DNA of 64,000 bases from Kitasatospora phosalacinea (GTDB taxonomy: Bacteria > Actinomycetota > Actinomycetes > Streptomycetales > Streptomycetaceae), in assembly GCF_030268885.1 (NCBI RefSeq), contig NZ_BSSA01000010.1, positions 124,001-188,000 of the forward strand, written 5' to 3'. The notes beneath the pieces were generated by a model. It saw only the letters and a list, made by a program, of their open reading frames with translations. It was not told the DNA's origin and did no database searches. The translations under genes were made by a program, and so were the position numbers. This document shows positions 17,908 to 27,826 of the stretch, in pieces; the first letter of the stretch is position 1, and each line of letters starts with the position of its first letter.

Positions 17908-18678
17908 ATGAGCAAGCGACTTGACGGCCGGGTGGCGGTCGTCACCGGCGCGGGCAGCGGCATCGGCCTGGCCACGGTGCGCCGCTTCGCCGCCGAGGGC
18001 GCGAAGGTGGTGTGCGCCGACATCGACGAGGAGACCGGCGCCAAGGCCGCCAACGAGGTCGGCGGCCTGTTCGTGCGCACCGACGTCACCGACGAGGAGC
18101 AGGTCCGGGCGCTGTTCGACACCGCCGTCGCGCACTACGGCAGCCTGGACGTGGCGTTCAACAACGCGGGCATCTCCCCGCCGGACGACGACTCGATCCT
18201 GGTCACCGGCCTGGAGGCGTGGAAGCGCGTCCAGGACGTCAACCTGACCTCGGTGTACCTGTGCTGCAAGTACGCGATCGGGCACATGCGGCGGCAGGGC
18301 AAGGGCTCGATCATCAACACCGCGTCCTTCGTGGCGGTGATGGGCGCGGCGACCTCGCAGATCTCCTACAGCGCCTCCAAGGGCGGCGTGCTGGCGATGA
18401 GCCGGGAGCTGGGCGTGGAGTTCGCCCGCGAGGGCATCCGGGTCAACGCGCTGTGCCCCGGCCCGGTCAACACCCCGCTGCTGCAGGAGCTGTTCGCCAA
18501 GGACCCGGAGCGCGCCGCCCGTCGGCTGGTGCACATCCCGCTCGGCCGGTTCGCCGAACCCGAGGAGATCGCCGCCGCGGTGGCCTTCCTGGCCAGCGAC
18601 GACTCCTCCTTCATGACCGCCAGCACCTTCCTGGTGGACGGCGGCATCTCCGGGGCGTACGTCACCCCGCTCCCGTAG
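17908..18678 (+). CDS. Short-chain dehydrogenase/reductase
   Basis: 256 residues from ATG 17908, which is ten bases after GGAGGA; ATG 17899 would overlap the upstream stop as ATGA but lies directly on the ribosome site. The Rossmann motif TGAGSGIG, the NNAG motif and the catalytic YSASKGG are intact, and the end FLVDGGISGAYVTPLP is the usual SDR C terminus. It is the third gene of the GS-like/ALDH unit and probably reduces or oxidises an intermediate of the same amine pathway. Confidence 0.92.
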   Translation: MSKRLDGRVAVVTGAGSGIGLATVRRFAAEGAKVVCADIDEETGAKAANEVGGLFVRTDVTDEEQVRALFDTAVAHYGSLDVAFNNAGISPPDDDSILVTGLEAWKRVQDVNLTSVYLCCKYAIGHMRRQGKGSIINTASFVAVMGAATSQISYSASKGGVLAMSRELGVEFAREGIRVNALCPGPVNTPLLQELFAKDPERAARRLVHIPLGRFAEPEEIAAAVAFLASDDSSFMTASTFLVDGGISGAYVTPLP

Positions 18679-18738
18679 CAGCGCCGCGGCCGGGCGGGTC
18701 CGCTGGGGACCGGCCCGGCCGCGGCGGCGCCGGGGGCG

Positions 18739-19140
18739 TCAGTGCGAGGAGAAGGCGTCCCCGCCGACCGCGAGGGCGTCGCCGCCGTTGCCCAGCGCGT
18801 CGCCGCCGACGGCCAGGGCCGAGCCGCACAGCGCCTCGGCGTCGCCGCCGACCGCGCCCGCGTCCCCGCCCTCGGCCCAGGCGTCCCCGCCGACCGCACC
18901 GGCGCTGCCGCCCAGCGCGCCCGCGTCCCCGCCGACGGCCAGCGCGTCGCCGCCCTCGGCCCAGGCGTCGCCGCCCACCGCGCCCGCGTCGCCGCCCTGG
19001 GCCGCCGCGTCGCCGCCGACGGCCAGCGCCCCGTGCGGGTGCAGGTGGTGGCAGTGGGCGGAGGCGGTGCTGGCCCCACCGAGCAGGGCGAGCCCGGTGA
19101 GGAAGGTGGCGGTGGTGACCTTGGCGAGGCTGGAACGCAT
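18739..19140 (-). CDS. Secreted heptad-repeat (DAxAxGG) protein
   Basis: 133 residues from ATG 19140, which has GGAGA seven bases upstream; an ATG four codons earlier is less well placed. A signal peptide (MRSSLAKV... to ASTASA) is followed by a His-rich start of the mature protein (HCHHLHPHG) and then 12 complete 7-residue repeats with consensus D-A-x-A-x-G-G (residues 44-127), with partial units on both sides. Position 3 carries A, G, W, L or E and position 5 V, E, Q or L. There is one Cys in the repeats and one in the His-rich head. I know no named family for it; the regular turn-rich pattern suggests a beta-solenoid or glycine-loop fibre. Function unknown. Confidence 0.8.
   Translation of the reverse strand: MRSSLAKVTTATFLTGLALLGGASTASAHCHHLHPHGALAVGGDAAAQGGDAGAVGGDAWAEGGDALAVGGDAGALGGSAGAVGGDAWAEGGDAGAVGGDAEALCGSALAVGGDALGNGGDALAVGGDAFSSH
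18760..19011 (-). repeat. Tandem 21-bp coding repeats (12 units)
   Basis: Twelve in-frame 21-bp units encode the DAxAxGG heptads. Units differ mainly at the codons for positions 3 and 5, while GGCGGCGACGCC-type sequence recurs at every junction, so copy number can be expected to vary between strains by slippage or recombination. Confidence 0.8.
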
Positions 19141-19364
19141 CGAGTTCTCCATGCTTGGCGTCGAACGCGTCGGCGTCGGACGCGGGTTGGTGCCGGACGC
19201 GACGATCATCGGCGCCCGCGGGCCCGGGCCGCACGCCGCGGGCCGGGCGGTCACCCGGCCGGGGCAAGGGCACCGCCGCGACGGGTGAGCGCGGTACCGC
19301 CGGATGCCGTACGGGGCGACGCGCACGGTTGACGGGCCTGCTGCACAAGGGAGTTGACGAGACG

Positions 19365-22300
19365 TCAGTGTGACGATCGGACCGGAAGCTCCATTTCGAA
19401 CCAGACCACCTTGCCGTCCCGGGTCGCCCGGCTGCCCCAGCGGTGCGCCAGCTCGTTGATCAGCAGCATCCCCCGCCCGCCCTCGTCGTGCTCGCCCACC
19501 GGCCGCAGCCGCGGCTCCCGGCTGTCCGCGTCCGACACCTCCACGGTCAGCAGCGCCCCCCGGAACATCCGCAGCTGCATCGGCGACCCCGCGTGCAGCA
19601 CCGCGTTCGCCAGCAGCTCGCCGGTCAGCAGCACCACCGGCTCCACCAGCGAGGAGAGCCCCCAGCCGGTCAGCGTCCGCCGGACGAACGCCCGGGCGTG
19701 CCGCAGCAGCGCCGGATCGCCGGAGAGCGCCAGGGTCGCCAGCCGGTCCGCGCCGACCGGACCGGCGTGCGCCATGATCACCGCCACGTCATCCTGCCCC
19801 AGCGTCGACCCGAACGCCCCCAGCACCGCGTCGCAGCCCCGCTCCAGGGTCGGCTGCCGCTCGGTGACCGTCCTGCGCAGCAGCTCCAGGCCGTCGTCCA
19901 GGTCCTGCCCGCGCCGCTCCACCAGCCCGTCCGTGTACAGCACCAGCAGCCCGTCCTCGCGCAGCGGGAAGCGCACCGACTCGAACGGCACCCCGCCCAC
20001 GCCCAGCGGTGCACCCGGCGGCGGCTCCACCAGCCGGGCCTCGCCGTCCCGCTCCGAGAGCACCGGCGGCAGGTGGCCCGCGGAGGCCAGGATGCACTCC
20101 TCGTCCACCGGGTCGAACACCGCGCACACGCAGGTCGCGAACTGGCCCTCGCCGAGCTGCGCGGTCGCCTCGTCCAGCCGCCGCAGCACCCGGGCCGGGT
20201 CGAGGTCCAGCGTCACCAGCGTCCGCGCCACCGTCCGCAGCTGGCCCATCGTCGCGGCCGCCCGGATGCCGTGCCCCATCACGTCCCCGACGATCAGCGC
20301 CACCCGGCCGCCGGTCAGCGGCACCACGTCGAACCAGTCGCCGCCGATCTCGTCGCCCACCGTCGACGGCAGGTACCGGTGCGCGATCTCCAGCCCCGGC
20401 GTGCCGTGCACGTCCTGCGGCAGCAGGCTGCGCTGCAGGGTCAGCGCGGTGTCCCGCTCCCGCCGGTACAGCCGGGCGTTGTCGATGCACACCGCGGCCC
20501 GCGCCGCCAGCTCCTCGCCCAGCGCCTGGTCGGCCGGGGTGAACGACTCCGGGTTCGCCAGCCGCACGAACTCCACCCCGCCCAGCACCTGGCCGCGGGC
20601 CAGCAGCGGCACCATCAGGTACGAGTGGATCCCGGCGTCCAGGCCCGGCTGGACCCGGTCCGGGTGCGCGACGATCCGGCGCAGCTGGGCCTCGTCCACG
20701 TGCGGCACCAGGATCGACCGGCCGGTGCGCATCGCCTGCGCGTACAGCTTGGCCGAGTGCGTGGTCTCCCCGACCTGGTCCGCCGCCCCGGTCAGCAGCG
20801 TGCCGCCCTCCCGCTCGCCCACCGCGACCGCCCGCAGCGCCACCGAACCGGACTCCGGCACCGGCTCCGGGTCCTCGCCGGTCAGCACCGCCTCGCGGAT
20901 GTCCACCGTCACGAAGTCCGCGAACCGCGGGACCACCACGTCCACCAGCTCCTGCGCGGTGATCGACAGGTCCAGCGTGGTGCCGATCCGGGTGGAGGCC
21001 TCGTTCAGCAGCGCCAACCGCTGCTGGGCGGCCTCGGCGGCCTCCAGCGCCCGCTGCCGCTGCTCGGCCGCGTCCCGCTCCCGGGTGTACAGCAGCGCGT
21101 TGTCGATCGACACCGCCGCCCGCGCCGCCAGCTCGCTCGCCAGCGCCAGGTCGGCCTGCCCGTACGGCGCCGTGTTCCGGGAGCGGAAGAACGTGGCGGT
21201 GCCGATCGCCGCGCCCCGGGCGATCAGCGGCACCACCATCAGCGAGAGCACCCCCTGGGCCCGGATCGCCCCGCCGCGCACCGGGTCGTCCGTGAACCAG
21301 CTCATCGCCGCGCCGTCCGTGCGCGGCACCAGCACCGGCCGCCCGTGCGACAGCGCCCACGCGTACGGCGTGCTCGGGTGCAGCCGCTGCACCGAACCGA
21401 CCGGTGCGATCGCGGTCATCCCGCTGTCGGGCACGGTGTGGAACGCCAGCCTGCGCAGCACCGCGGACCGGTCCCGGCGGTCCGGCAGCGCGGGCGGTTC
21501 GCCCCGCACCAGGCCGTCCAGCACCTCCACCACCACGGTGTCGGCCAGGATCGGGGCGGCGGTCTCGGCCAGCTCCCGGGCCGTGGTCGCCAGGTCCAGC
21601 GTGGTGCCGATCCGGGTGGAGGCCTCGTTCAGCAGCGCCAGCCGCTGCTGGGCGGCCTCGGCGACGGTCTCCGCCTCGAAGCGGTCGGTGATGTCCACCA
21701 CCGTGGTGCTCACCCCCAGCACCGTGCCGTCCGACTGCTCCAGCCGGAAGGTCGACACCGACCAGGCGTGCTCGCGCTCCGGGTCGGCCGCCGTCCAGCC
21801 GTGCGTCCGCAGGTCCACCAGCGGGTGGCCGTCGGCCATGACGCGGCGCATCGTGGCCTCGGCCGTCCGGCCGTCGATCCCCGGCAGCAGTTCGGTCAGC
21901 CGCCGCCCCAGGTGCTGCGCCACCGGCAGCCCGTTGATCCGGGCCAGCGCCTCGTTCAGCCGGACGAAGCGCAGCTCGGTGTCGAGCACGCCCATGCCGA
22001 CCGGCGACTGCGTGAAGAACCCGTCCAGCAGCGCCAGGTCCGCCGCCAGCCGCCGCACCTCGCTGACGTCGGACGCCACCGCCAGCACCATCGGCGAGCC
22101 GCTGCGGTCCAGCACCGGGTAGGTCCGGAAGTCGAGCCGCACCAGGTGCCCGTCCCGGTGCCGCACCGGGAACACCCCGGCCCAGGGGCGGCCGCTCAGG
22201 ATCCGGGCGAACAGTTCCAGCGCCTCCGGGCGCCGTTCCGGGCCGACCAGGATGTCCGCCGCGCGCGTCCCCACCGCGAGGTCCGCCGGGAAGCCGAGCA

Positions 22301-22463
22301 GGGCCTCCGCGTCCGGGCTCCAGTGCAGGATCCGGCCGTCCGCCGCGATCAGCGCCGTGGCCACCGGGATCGCGAGCAGGCCGTCCGGTACCGGCGCGCC
22401 ACCTGCCGCGAGCGGGGAGGTGGGGCGGGTCCGGTGTGCCGTGCGCTGTCTGTCGGTGTCCAT
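19365..22463 (-). CDS. PAS-PAS-GAF-GAF-SpoIIE phosphatase-HATPase signalling protein
   Basis: 1032 residues from ATG 22463 with AGGTGG upstream. Order of domains: two PAS domains (about 35-160 and 165-270), two GAF domains (about 280-455 and 480-655), a PP2C-type SpoIIE phosphatase domain with GDEIGGDWFD and VGDVMGHG metal motifs, and a C-terminal HATPase_c of the anti-sigma type (LTGELLANAVLHAG, GGRGMLLINELA). Streptomycete proteins of this kind dephosphorylate anti-sigma-factor antagonists and may also act as kinases through the HATPase. The two GAF domains begin with the same block (AAQQRLALLNEAST...), evidence of internal duplication. Signals sensed are unknown. Monocistronic. Confidence 0.92.
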   Translation of the reverse strand: MDTDRQRTAHRTRPTSPLAAGGAPVPDGLLAIPVATALIAADGRILHWSPDAEALLGFPADLAVGTRAADILVGPERRPEALELFARILSGRPWAGVFPVRHRDGHLVRLDFRTYPVLDRSGSPMVLAVASDVSEVRRLAADLALLDGFFTQSPVGMGVLDTELRFVRLNEALARINGLPVAQHLGRRLTELLPGIDGRTAEATMRRVMADGHPLVDLRTHGWTAADPEREHAWSVSTFRLEQSDGTVLGVSTTVVDITDRFEAETVAEAAQQRLALLNEASTRIGTTLDLATTARELAETAAPILADTVVVEVLDGLVRGEPPALPDRRDRSAVLRRLAFHTVPDSGMTAIAPVGSVQRLHPSTPYAWALSHGRPVLVPRTDGAAMSWFTDDPVRGGAIRAQGVLSLMVVPLIARGAAIGTATFFRSRNTAPYGQADLALASELAARAAVSIDNALLYTRERDAAEQRQRALEAAEAAQQRLALLNEASTRIGTTLDLSITAQELVDVVVPRFADFVTVDIREAVLTGEDPEPVPESGSVALRAVAVGEREGGTLLTGAADQVGETTHSAKLYAQAMRTGRSILVPHVDEAQLRRIVAHPDRVQPGLDAGIHSYLMVPLLARGQVLGGVEFVRLANPESFTPADQALGEELAARAAVCIDNARLYRRERDTALTLQRSLLPQDVHGTPGLEIAHRYLPSTVGDEIGGDWFDVVPLTGGRVALIVGDVMGHGIRAAATMGQLRTVARTLVTLDLDPARVLRRLDEATAQLGEGQFATCVCAVFDPVDEECILASAGHLPPVLSERDGEARLVEPPPGAPLGVGGVPFESVRFPLREDGLLVLYTDGLVERRGQDLDDGLELLRRTVTERQPTLERGCDAVLGAFGSTLGQDDVAVIMAHAGPVGADRLATLALSGDPALLRHARAFVRRTLTGWGLSSLVEPVVLLTGELLANAVLHAGSPMQLRMFRGALLTVEVSDADSREPRLRPVGEHDEGGRGMLLINELAHRWGSRATRDGKVVWFEMELPVRSSH
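20967..21039 (-). repeat. 73-bp direct repeat, copy 1 (inside PAS/GAF gene)
   Basis: This segment and 21591-21663 differ at one base in 73. Both encode the linker helix and the start of a GAF domain, so they mark a recent duplication or gene conversion within the reading frame. Confidence 0.85.
21591..21663 (-). repeat. 73-bp direct repeat, copy 2 (inside PAS/GAF gene)
   Basis: Second copy of the repeat at 20967-21039. Recombination between the two would delete 624 bp, which is a multiple of three, and would fuse the two GAF domains in frame. Confidence 0.85.
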
Positions 22464-22601
22464 CTGGCCACCTGCCGTTCCGGGGGCGGTCACCGCCCTG
22501 CCATCGTCGCACGGCGGGCCGCCCGCGCCCAGACGGGTGACCTGCCGCTAGGGTGGACCGGATGGACACCCGTCGGACGAACCCCCCGGTGGCGCGCGGT
22601 G

Positions 22602-23546
22602 GTGCGTAGGAAACCCGCCCCCGTCAGCCCGCTGCCGCAACGCGACGGCATCGACCCCGTGCACGTCAGACTGCCGCTGGAGGGCCCCTGGCCGACGGTG
22701 CGCGCCTACCTGGAGGAGCGCTACGGCGCCGCCGCCGGGGAGGGGCGGATCGCCGCGATGCTCGCGGCCGGCGAGTTCGTCGCCGCCGACGGCCCGGTCA
22801 CCGCCGACGCGCCCTACGAGCCCGGCGGCCACGTCTGGTTCCACCGCGAACCCGGACCGCCCGAGCCCGTGGTGCCCTTCCCGGTCGAGGTCCTGCACCG
22901 GGACGAGCGCATCGTGGTCGCCGACAAGCCGCACTTCCTCGCCACCACCCCGCGCGGCAGCCACGCCACCGAGACCGCCCTCGCCCGGCTGCGCCGCGAC
23001 CTCGGCCTGCCCCGGCTCAGCCCCGCCCACCGCCTGGACCGGCTCACCGCGGGCGTGGTGCTGTTCGTCGCCGACCCCGCGCTGCGCGGCGCCTACCAGG
23101 GCCTGTTCGAGCGCCGCGAGGCCGTCAAGGAGTACGAGGCGGTCGCCCGGTACGAGGAGGGCGCGGCGGCCCGGCTGCCCGCCGTGGTGCGCAGCCGGAT
23201 CCGCAAGGACCGCGGTCGGCTCGACGCGTACGAGGTGCCCGGCGAGCCCAACGCGGAGAGCCGGATCGAACTGGCCGAGGCCCGCGACGGCCTGGGCCGC
23301 TACCGCCTGGCCCCGCGCACCGGGCGCACCCACCAGCTGCGGGTGCACATGAACGGGCTGGGCCTGCCGATCCTGGGCGACCCGCTCTACCCCGCGGTGC
23401 TGGGCGGGGGCGACCCGGAGGACTACCGGCGCCCGCTGCAACTGCTGGCGCGCTCGTTGGAGTTCACCGACCCGGTGGACGGGCGGCGGCGGCGCTTCAC
23501 CAGCGGGCGGGTGCTGGCGGCCTGGCAGGACCCGGCGGGCTGGTAG
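22602..23546 (+). CDS. RluA-family pseudouridine synthase
   Basis: 314 residues from GTG 22602; GTG 22599 is an equally possible start. The catalytic motif HRLDRLTAGVVLF contains the essential Asp, and RTGRTHQLRVHM plus LGDPLYP are the further RluA-type blocks. The N-terminal 70 residues look like the extended lead-in of the actinomycete RluA subgroup rather than an S4 domain. It should isomerise uridine in rRNA or tRNA. It stands alone between the signalling gene and the diiron oxygenase gene. Confidence 0.9.
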   Translation: MRRKPAPVSPLPQRDGIDPVHVRLPLEGPWPTVRAYLEERYGAAAGEGRIAAMLAAGEFVAADGPVTADAPYEPGGHVWFHREPGPPEPVVPFPVEVLHRDERIVVADKPHFLATTPRGSHATETALARLRRDLGLPRLSPAHRLDRLTAGVVLFVADPALRGAYQGLFERREAVKEYEAVARYEEGAAARLPAVVRSRIRKDRGRLDAYEVPGEPNAESRIELAEARDGLGRYRLAPRTGRTHQLRVHMNGLGLPILGDPLYPAVLGGGDPEDYRRPLQLLARSLEFTDPVDGRRRRFTSGRVLAAWQDPAGW

Positions 23547-23621
23547 GGCCGGGGAGCGCTGGGCAGTGCCGGGGGCGACGGCCCGTCAGGGCCCGGCCGG
23601 GGCCGCTTCGTGCGTACTGTA

Positions 23622-23650
23622 TTGACGGGAAGTCTAATAACTTCTACCTT
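23622..23650 (+). promoter_or_regulatory. Promoter with operator-like dyad for the diiron oxygenase gene
   Basis: TTGACG (23622-23627) and TACCTT (23645-23650) are spaced by 17 bp, and the spacer carries the inverted repeat GAAGT-n6-ACTTC (23629-23644). A repressor bound there would block RNA polymerase. The start codon is 53 bp downstream, giving a short leader. Confidence 0.5.
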
Positions 23651-23702
23651 CACGGCAGTGCCACCACTCCACCCTCTCCGCCCCCACCGCGAAGGAGCCG
23701 GC

Positions 23703-24602
23703 ATGTCGCCCCAACCTGCCCGCACCGCCCCCGACCGGGAGCGCACCGCCGAACGCCTGCTCGCCTCCTCCGCGAAGCTCTCGTTCAACCCCCTCACGGA
23801 CGTCGACTGGGACGCCGACCCCGTCCCCGGGGCCTACTACTGCCCGCCCCGCCACCTCTCCCTCTACGGCACCGACCTCTGGGAGCGGATGAGCGAGGAG
23901 CAGCGGATCGAACTCTCCAAGCACGAGGTCGCCTCCATCGCCAGCGTCGGCATCTGGTTCGAGGAGATCCTCATGCAGATGCTGCTGCGCCACGCCTTCG
24001 ACCGGGACCCGACCAGCAACCACGTCCAGTACGCGCTCACCGAGATCGCCGACGAGTGCCGGCACTCGATCATGTTCGCCCGCATGATCGCCAAGATGGG
24101 CGTCCCCGCGTACGGCGCCGGGTTCGTCGCCCACAACCTCGGCCGGCTGTTCAAGGCGATCTCCACCCACAGTCAGACCTTCGGCGGCACCATGTACGTC
24201 GAGGAGATCCTGGACGCCTTCCAGCGCGAGGTGATGAACGACGACACCCTCCAGCCGCTCACCCGCCAGGTCTCCCGGATCCACGTCATCGAGGAGGCCC
24301 GGCACATCAGCTACGCCCGCGAGGAGCTCGTCCGCAAGCGCCTCGGCCCGGTGCGCCGCCGGTACGAGCAGCTGTTCATCGGACTGATCGTCTACTACGC
24401 CACCACCGCGCTGATCCACCCCCGGCTCTACGCCGCCGTGGGCATCGACCCCAAGGTCGGCAAGGCCGCGGCCCGTGCCAACCCGCGCTGGCGGGCCACC
24501 AAGGTCGAGATGGCGCAGAAGGTCGTCTCGGTGCTCGACCGGGCCGGACTGGTCGGCCGGACCAACCGCTGGCTGCTGCGCGCCGCCGGAGTGGTGGCCT
24601 GA
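23703..24602 (+). CDS. AurF-type diiron oxygenase
   Basis: 299 residues from ATG 23703 with GAAGGAG upstream. The helical ferritin-like fold has the ligand sets expected of p-aminobenzoate N-oxygenase AurF: a Glu in GIWFEE (about 87), E118-C-R-H121, and H194 with E198-A-R-H201. AurF-like enzymes use O2 to oxidise arylamines or other substrates. No biosynthetic cluster surrounds it, and it has its own promoter with an operator-like dyad, so it may serve stress detoxification or tailoring of a distant product (inference). Confidence 0.85.
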   Translation: MSPQPARTAPDRERTAERLLASSAKLSFNPLTDVDWDADPVPGAYYCPPRHLSLYGTDLWERMSEEQRIELSKHEVASIASVGIWFEEILMQMLLRHAFDRDPTSNHVQYALTEIADECRHSIMFARMIAKMGVPAYGAGFVAHNLGRLFKAISTHSQTFGGTMYVEEILDAFQREVMNDDTLQPLTRQVSRIHVIEEARHISYAREELVRKRLGPVRRRYEQLFIGLIVYYATTALIHPRLYAAVGIDPKVGKAAARANPRWRATKVEMAQKVVSVLDRAGLVGRTNRWLLRAAGVVA

Positions 24603-24743
24603 ACGGACGGCCCCGGGGCGCCGTGCGACCGCTTCCGTCCGATCCGGTTCCCGGATCGTGATCGTTCGGTGTCGGTGTGGACTTCCGGTGTTCGAGCGGC
24701 GCGGATAAAGTGCGTCGTCACCGAACCGCCGGGGGGTCCGTTC

Positions 24744-25916
24744 ATGCACCGCACCACGGTCGGCACAGCCGCTGCCGCCGCCACCGTCCTGCTGCTCAGC
24801 ACCGTCGCCGGGTGCGGCGGACCGGAACCCTCCGCGGACCGGGCCGCCACCGGCACGGCCACCGCGGCCCCGGCGTCCGCCACGCCCGACCCCACGGGCG
24901 CCGCGACCGCCGCGCCCACCGGACCGGCCCCCGGAGCGTCGGAGGGGAGCGCTCCGGCGGGCACCGGCACGGGCGGCAGCATCACGGTGGCGTTCGCCGG
25001 GGACGTCCACTTCGAGGGACGCACCGCCTCCCGTCTCGGCGCCGCCAAGGCCGACACCGCACTCGGCCCGATCTCCGGCACGCTGTCCGCCGCCGACCTC
25101 GCGGTGCTCAACCTGGAGACCGCGATCACCAGCCGCGGCAAGGCCGAACCCAAGACCTACACCTTCCGCACCACGCCCAAGGCGCTCGACGCGCTCAAGG
25201 ACGCGGGCGTCGACGTGGTCTCCCAGGCAAACAACCACGCCGTCGACTTCGGCCCCGACGGCCTCGCCGACACCCTCGCCGCCAAGGCGGCCTCCCCGAT
25301 ACCGGTGATCGGCATCGGCAAGGACGCCGAGGAGGCGTACGCCCCGTACGTCACCACCGTGCGCGGCGTGAAGGTCGCCGTCCTGGCGGCCAGTCAGGTC
25401 AACGAGATCACCAACCAGAAGTGGCGGGCCGGCGCCCGCAAGCCCGGCATCGCCTCCGCCCTCGACGAGAACGCGCTGCTGCACGCCGTCGCCGCGGCGA
25501 AGGCGCAGGCGCCCGTGGTCCTGGTCTACCTGCACTGGGGCGACGAGGGCGTGGCCTGCCCGACCCGCGCGCAGACCAGCCTCGCCAAGAAGCTCGCCGA
25601 CGCCGGAGCGACCGCCGTGGTCGGCACCCACGCCCACACCATGCTCGGCGCGGGCATGCTCGGGAAGACCTACGTGTCGTACGGCTTCGGCAACTTCCTC
25701 TGGTACGGCACCTCGAACTACACCGCCTCCGACGAGACCGGCGTCACCACGCTCACCGTCACCGCGGACGGCCGCGTCACCGGCGAGAGCTTCACCCCCG
25801 CCCACATCGACGGCCGCGGCGTGCCCGTCCCGCAGACCGGCAACGCCGCGAAGGCCGCCCAGCAGCGCCGCGACGGCCTGCGCGGCTGCACCGGGCTGGC
25901 CGCCGTCCCGAAGTGA
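24744..25916 (+). CDS. CapA/PgsA-type metallophosphatase-like lipoprotein
   Basis: 390 residues from ATG 24744 with GGGGGG upstream. A signal peptide with lipobox VAGC is followed by an 80-residue Ala/Thr/Pro spacer and a CapA domain: VAFAGDVHFEG, LNLETAITSRG, QANNHAVDFGPDG, VVYLHWGDEG-like and VGTHAHTMLGAG motifs supply the Asp, Asn and His metal ligands of calcineurin-type enzymes. CapA proteins take part in poly-gamma-glutamate anchoring, but no capB/capC genes are near, so a different envelope substrate is likely. Convergent with the rpf gene. Confidence 0.9.
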   Translation: MHRTTVGTAAAAATVLLLSTVAGCGGPEPSADRAATGTATAAPASATPDPTGAATAAPTGPAPGASEGSAPAGTGTGGSITVAFAGDVHFEGRTASRLGAAKADTALGPISGTLSAADLAVLNLETAITSRGKAEPKTYTFRTTPKALDALKDAGVDVVSQANNHAVDFGPDGLADTLAAKAASPIPVIGIGKDAEEAYAPYVTTVRGVKVAVLAASQVNEITNQKWRAGARKPGIASALDENALLHAVAAAKAQAPVVLVYLHWGDEGVACPTRAQTSLAKKLADAGATAVVGTHAHTMLGAGMLGKTYVSYGFGNFLWYGTSNYTASDETGVTTLTVTADGRVTGESFTPAHIDGRGVPVPQTGNAAKAAQQRRDGLRGCTGLAAVPK

Positions 25917-25953
25917 CGGCGGCTCAACCGGGCGCGCACCGGCGGGGCGGGGA

Positions 25954-27204
<1,251 letters not shown>

Positions 27205-27218
27205 GCGAGATCCTCTCC

Positions 27219-27355
27219 GCACGCCTGCGAGGTGAGCTGTCGGGTTCGGACCGGGAGGGAGGCCCGGCCGCCACGTCCCGGTCACCCGGCGCGGACGGCT
27301 TCACCCCTAGCCGTGGGGAACGGCAACAATCGTGGTTCCCCCGCCCCCGTCCAAG
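27219..27355 (-). promoter_or_regulatory. ydaO-yuaA (c-di-AMP) riboswitch upstream of rpf gene
   Basis: On the minus strand the leader reads GGGGGAACCACG, then GGGGTGAAGCC, a GC-rich stem, GGGCCTCCCTCCCGG and finally CCGAACCCGACAGCTC followed by ACCTCGCAGGCG, the characteristic 3' core of ydaO RNAs. The start codon of the Rpf-like gene lies 14 bases beyond. ydaO RNAs bind c-di-AMP and lower expression of wall hydrolases in actinobacteria (established). Confidence 0.85.
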
Positions 27356-27436
27356 GGTTGTGGTGGTCGACCCGACAGCGCGGCGGACGGGGTTCGGCGT
27401 ATTCGCGCGCGGGGCCCGGCGGTGCGGGCTGGGAGG

Positions 27437-27466
27437 AGCCTATTCACTCGAACGTGGCAATCACAA
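27437..27466 (-). promoter_or_regulatory. Candidate promoter for riboswitch-rpf transcript
   Basis: TTGTGA and TAGGCT (minus strand) are separated by 18 bp and would start RNA synthesis about 75 bases before the ydaO core. The rest of 27467-27826 contains no gene I can support; it carries the GAGGAGG ribosome site of the following transporter near its end. Confidence 0.4.
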
Positions 27467-27826
27467 GCGCGTCGCGCCAGGATCACGCCCGCGTCACGCC
27501 GGTTGCCGCCTGGTCCGTGGACGACCTGTTGACGGCGCTTCGGACCGGGGTGGACGTCCGTCAGGTGGAGGGAGGGTTCGGTGGATCGGCTGGAGAAGTC
27601 TGGCCGATCGGTGGGATTGGGGCAGGGAGCGGCGGGGAAGGCCCGCGCCCGGGTTCGGCCGTGGGGAGACCCGCCTGAGTCAAGTCCCTTTCGGTGAACG
27701 GGAGTTCGGCGGAAAAGGGGCATTGGCGGCGTTGCGGATAAATCACGCGACAGGGGGTCGCAGGGCTTCCTACGATCGCCCTGCTCGCTGCGTCAGCCGA
27801 GTCGCCGGGTCCGTCGAGGAGGTCCT

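Noticed and set aside
18760-19011. Direct repeats as a possible CRISPR array
   Set aside because: Units are contiguous 21-bp coding repeats without spacers and lie in frame in a signal-peptide protein.
19443-22590. Plus-strand open frame across the PAS/GAF phosphatase gene
   Set aside because: It is the antisense of a gene with clear domains; only its last part, in the same frame, is a real gene (pseudouridine synthase from 22602).
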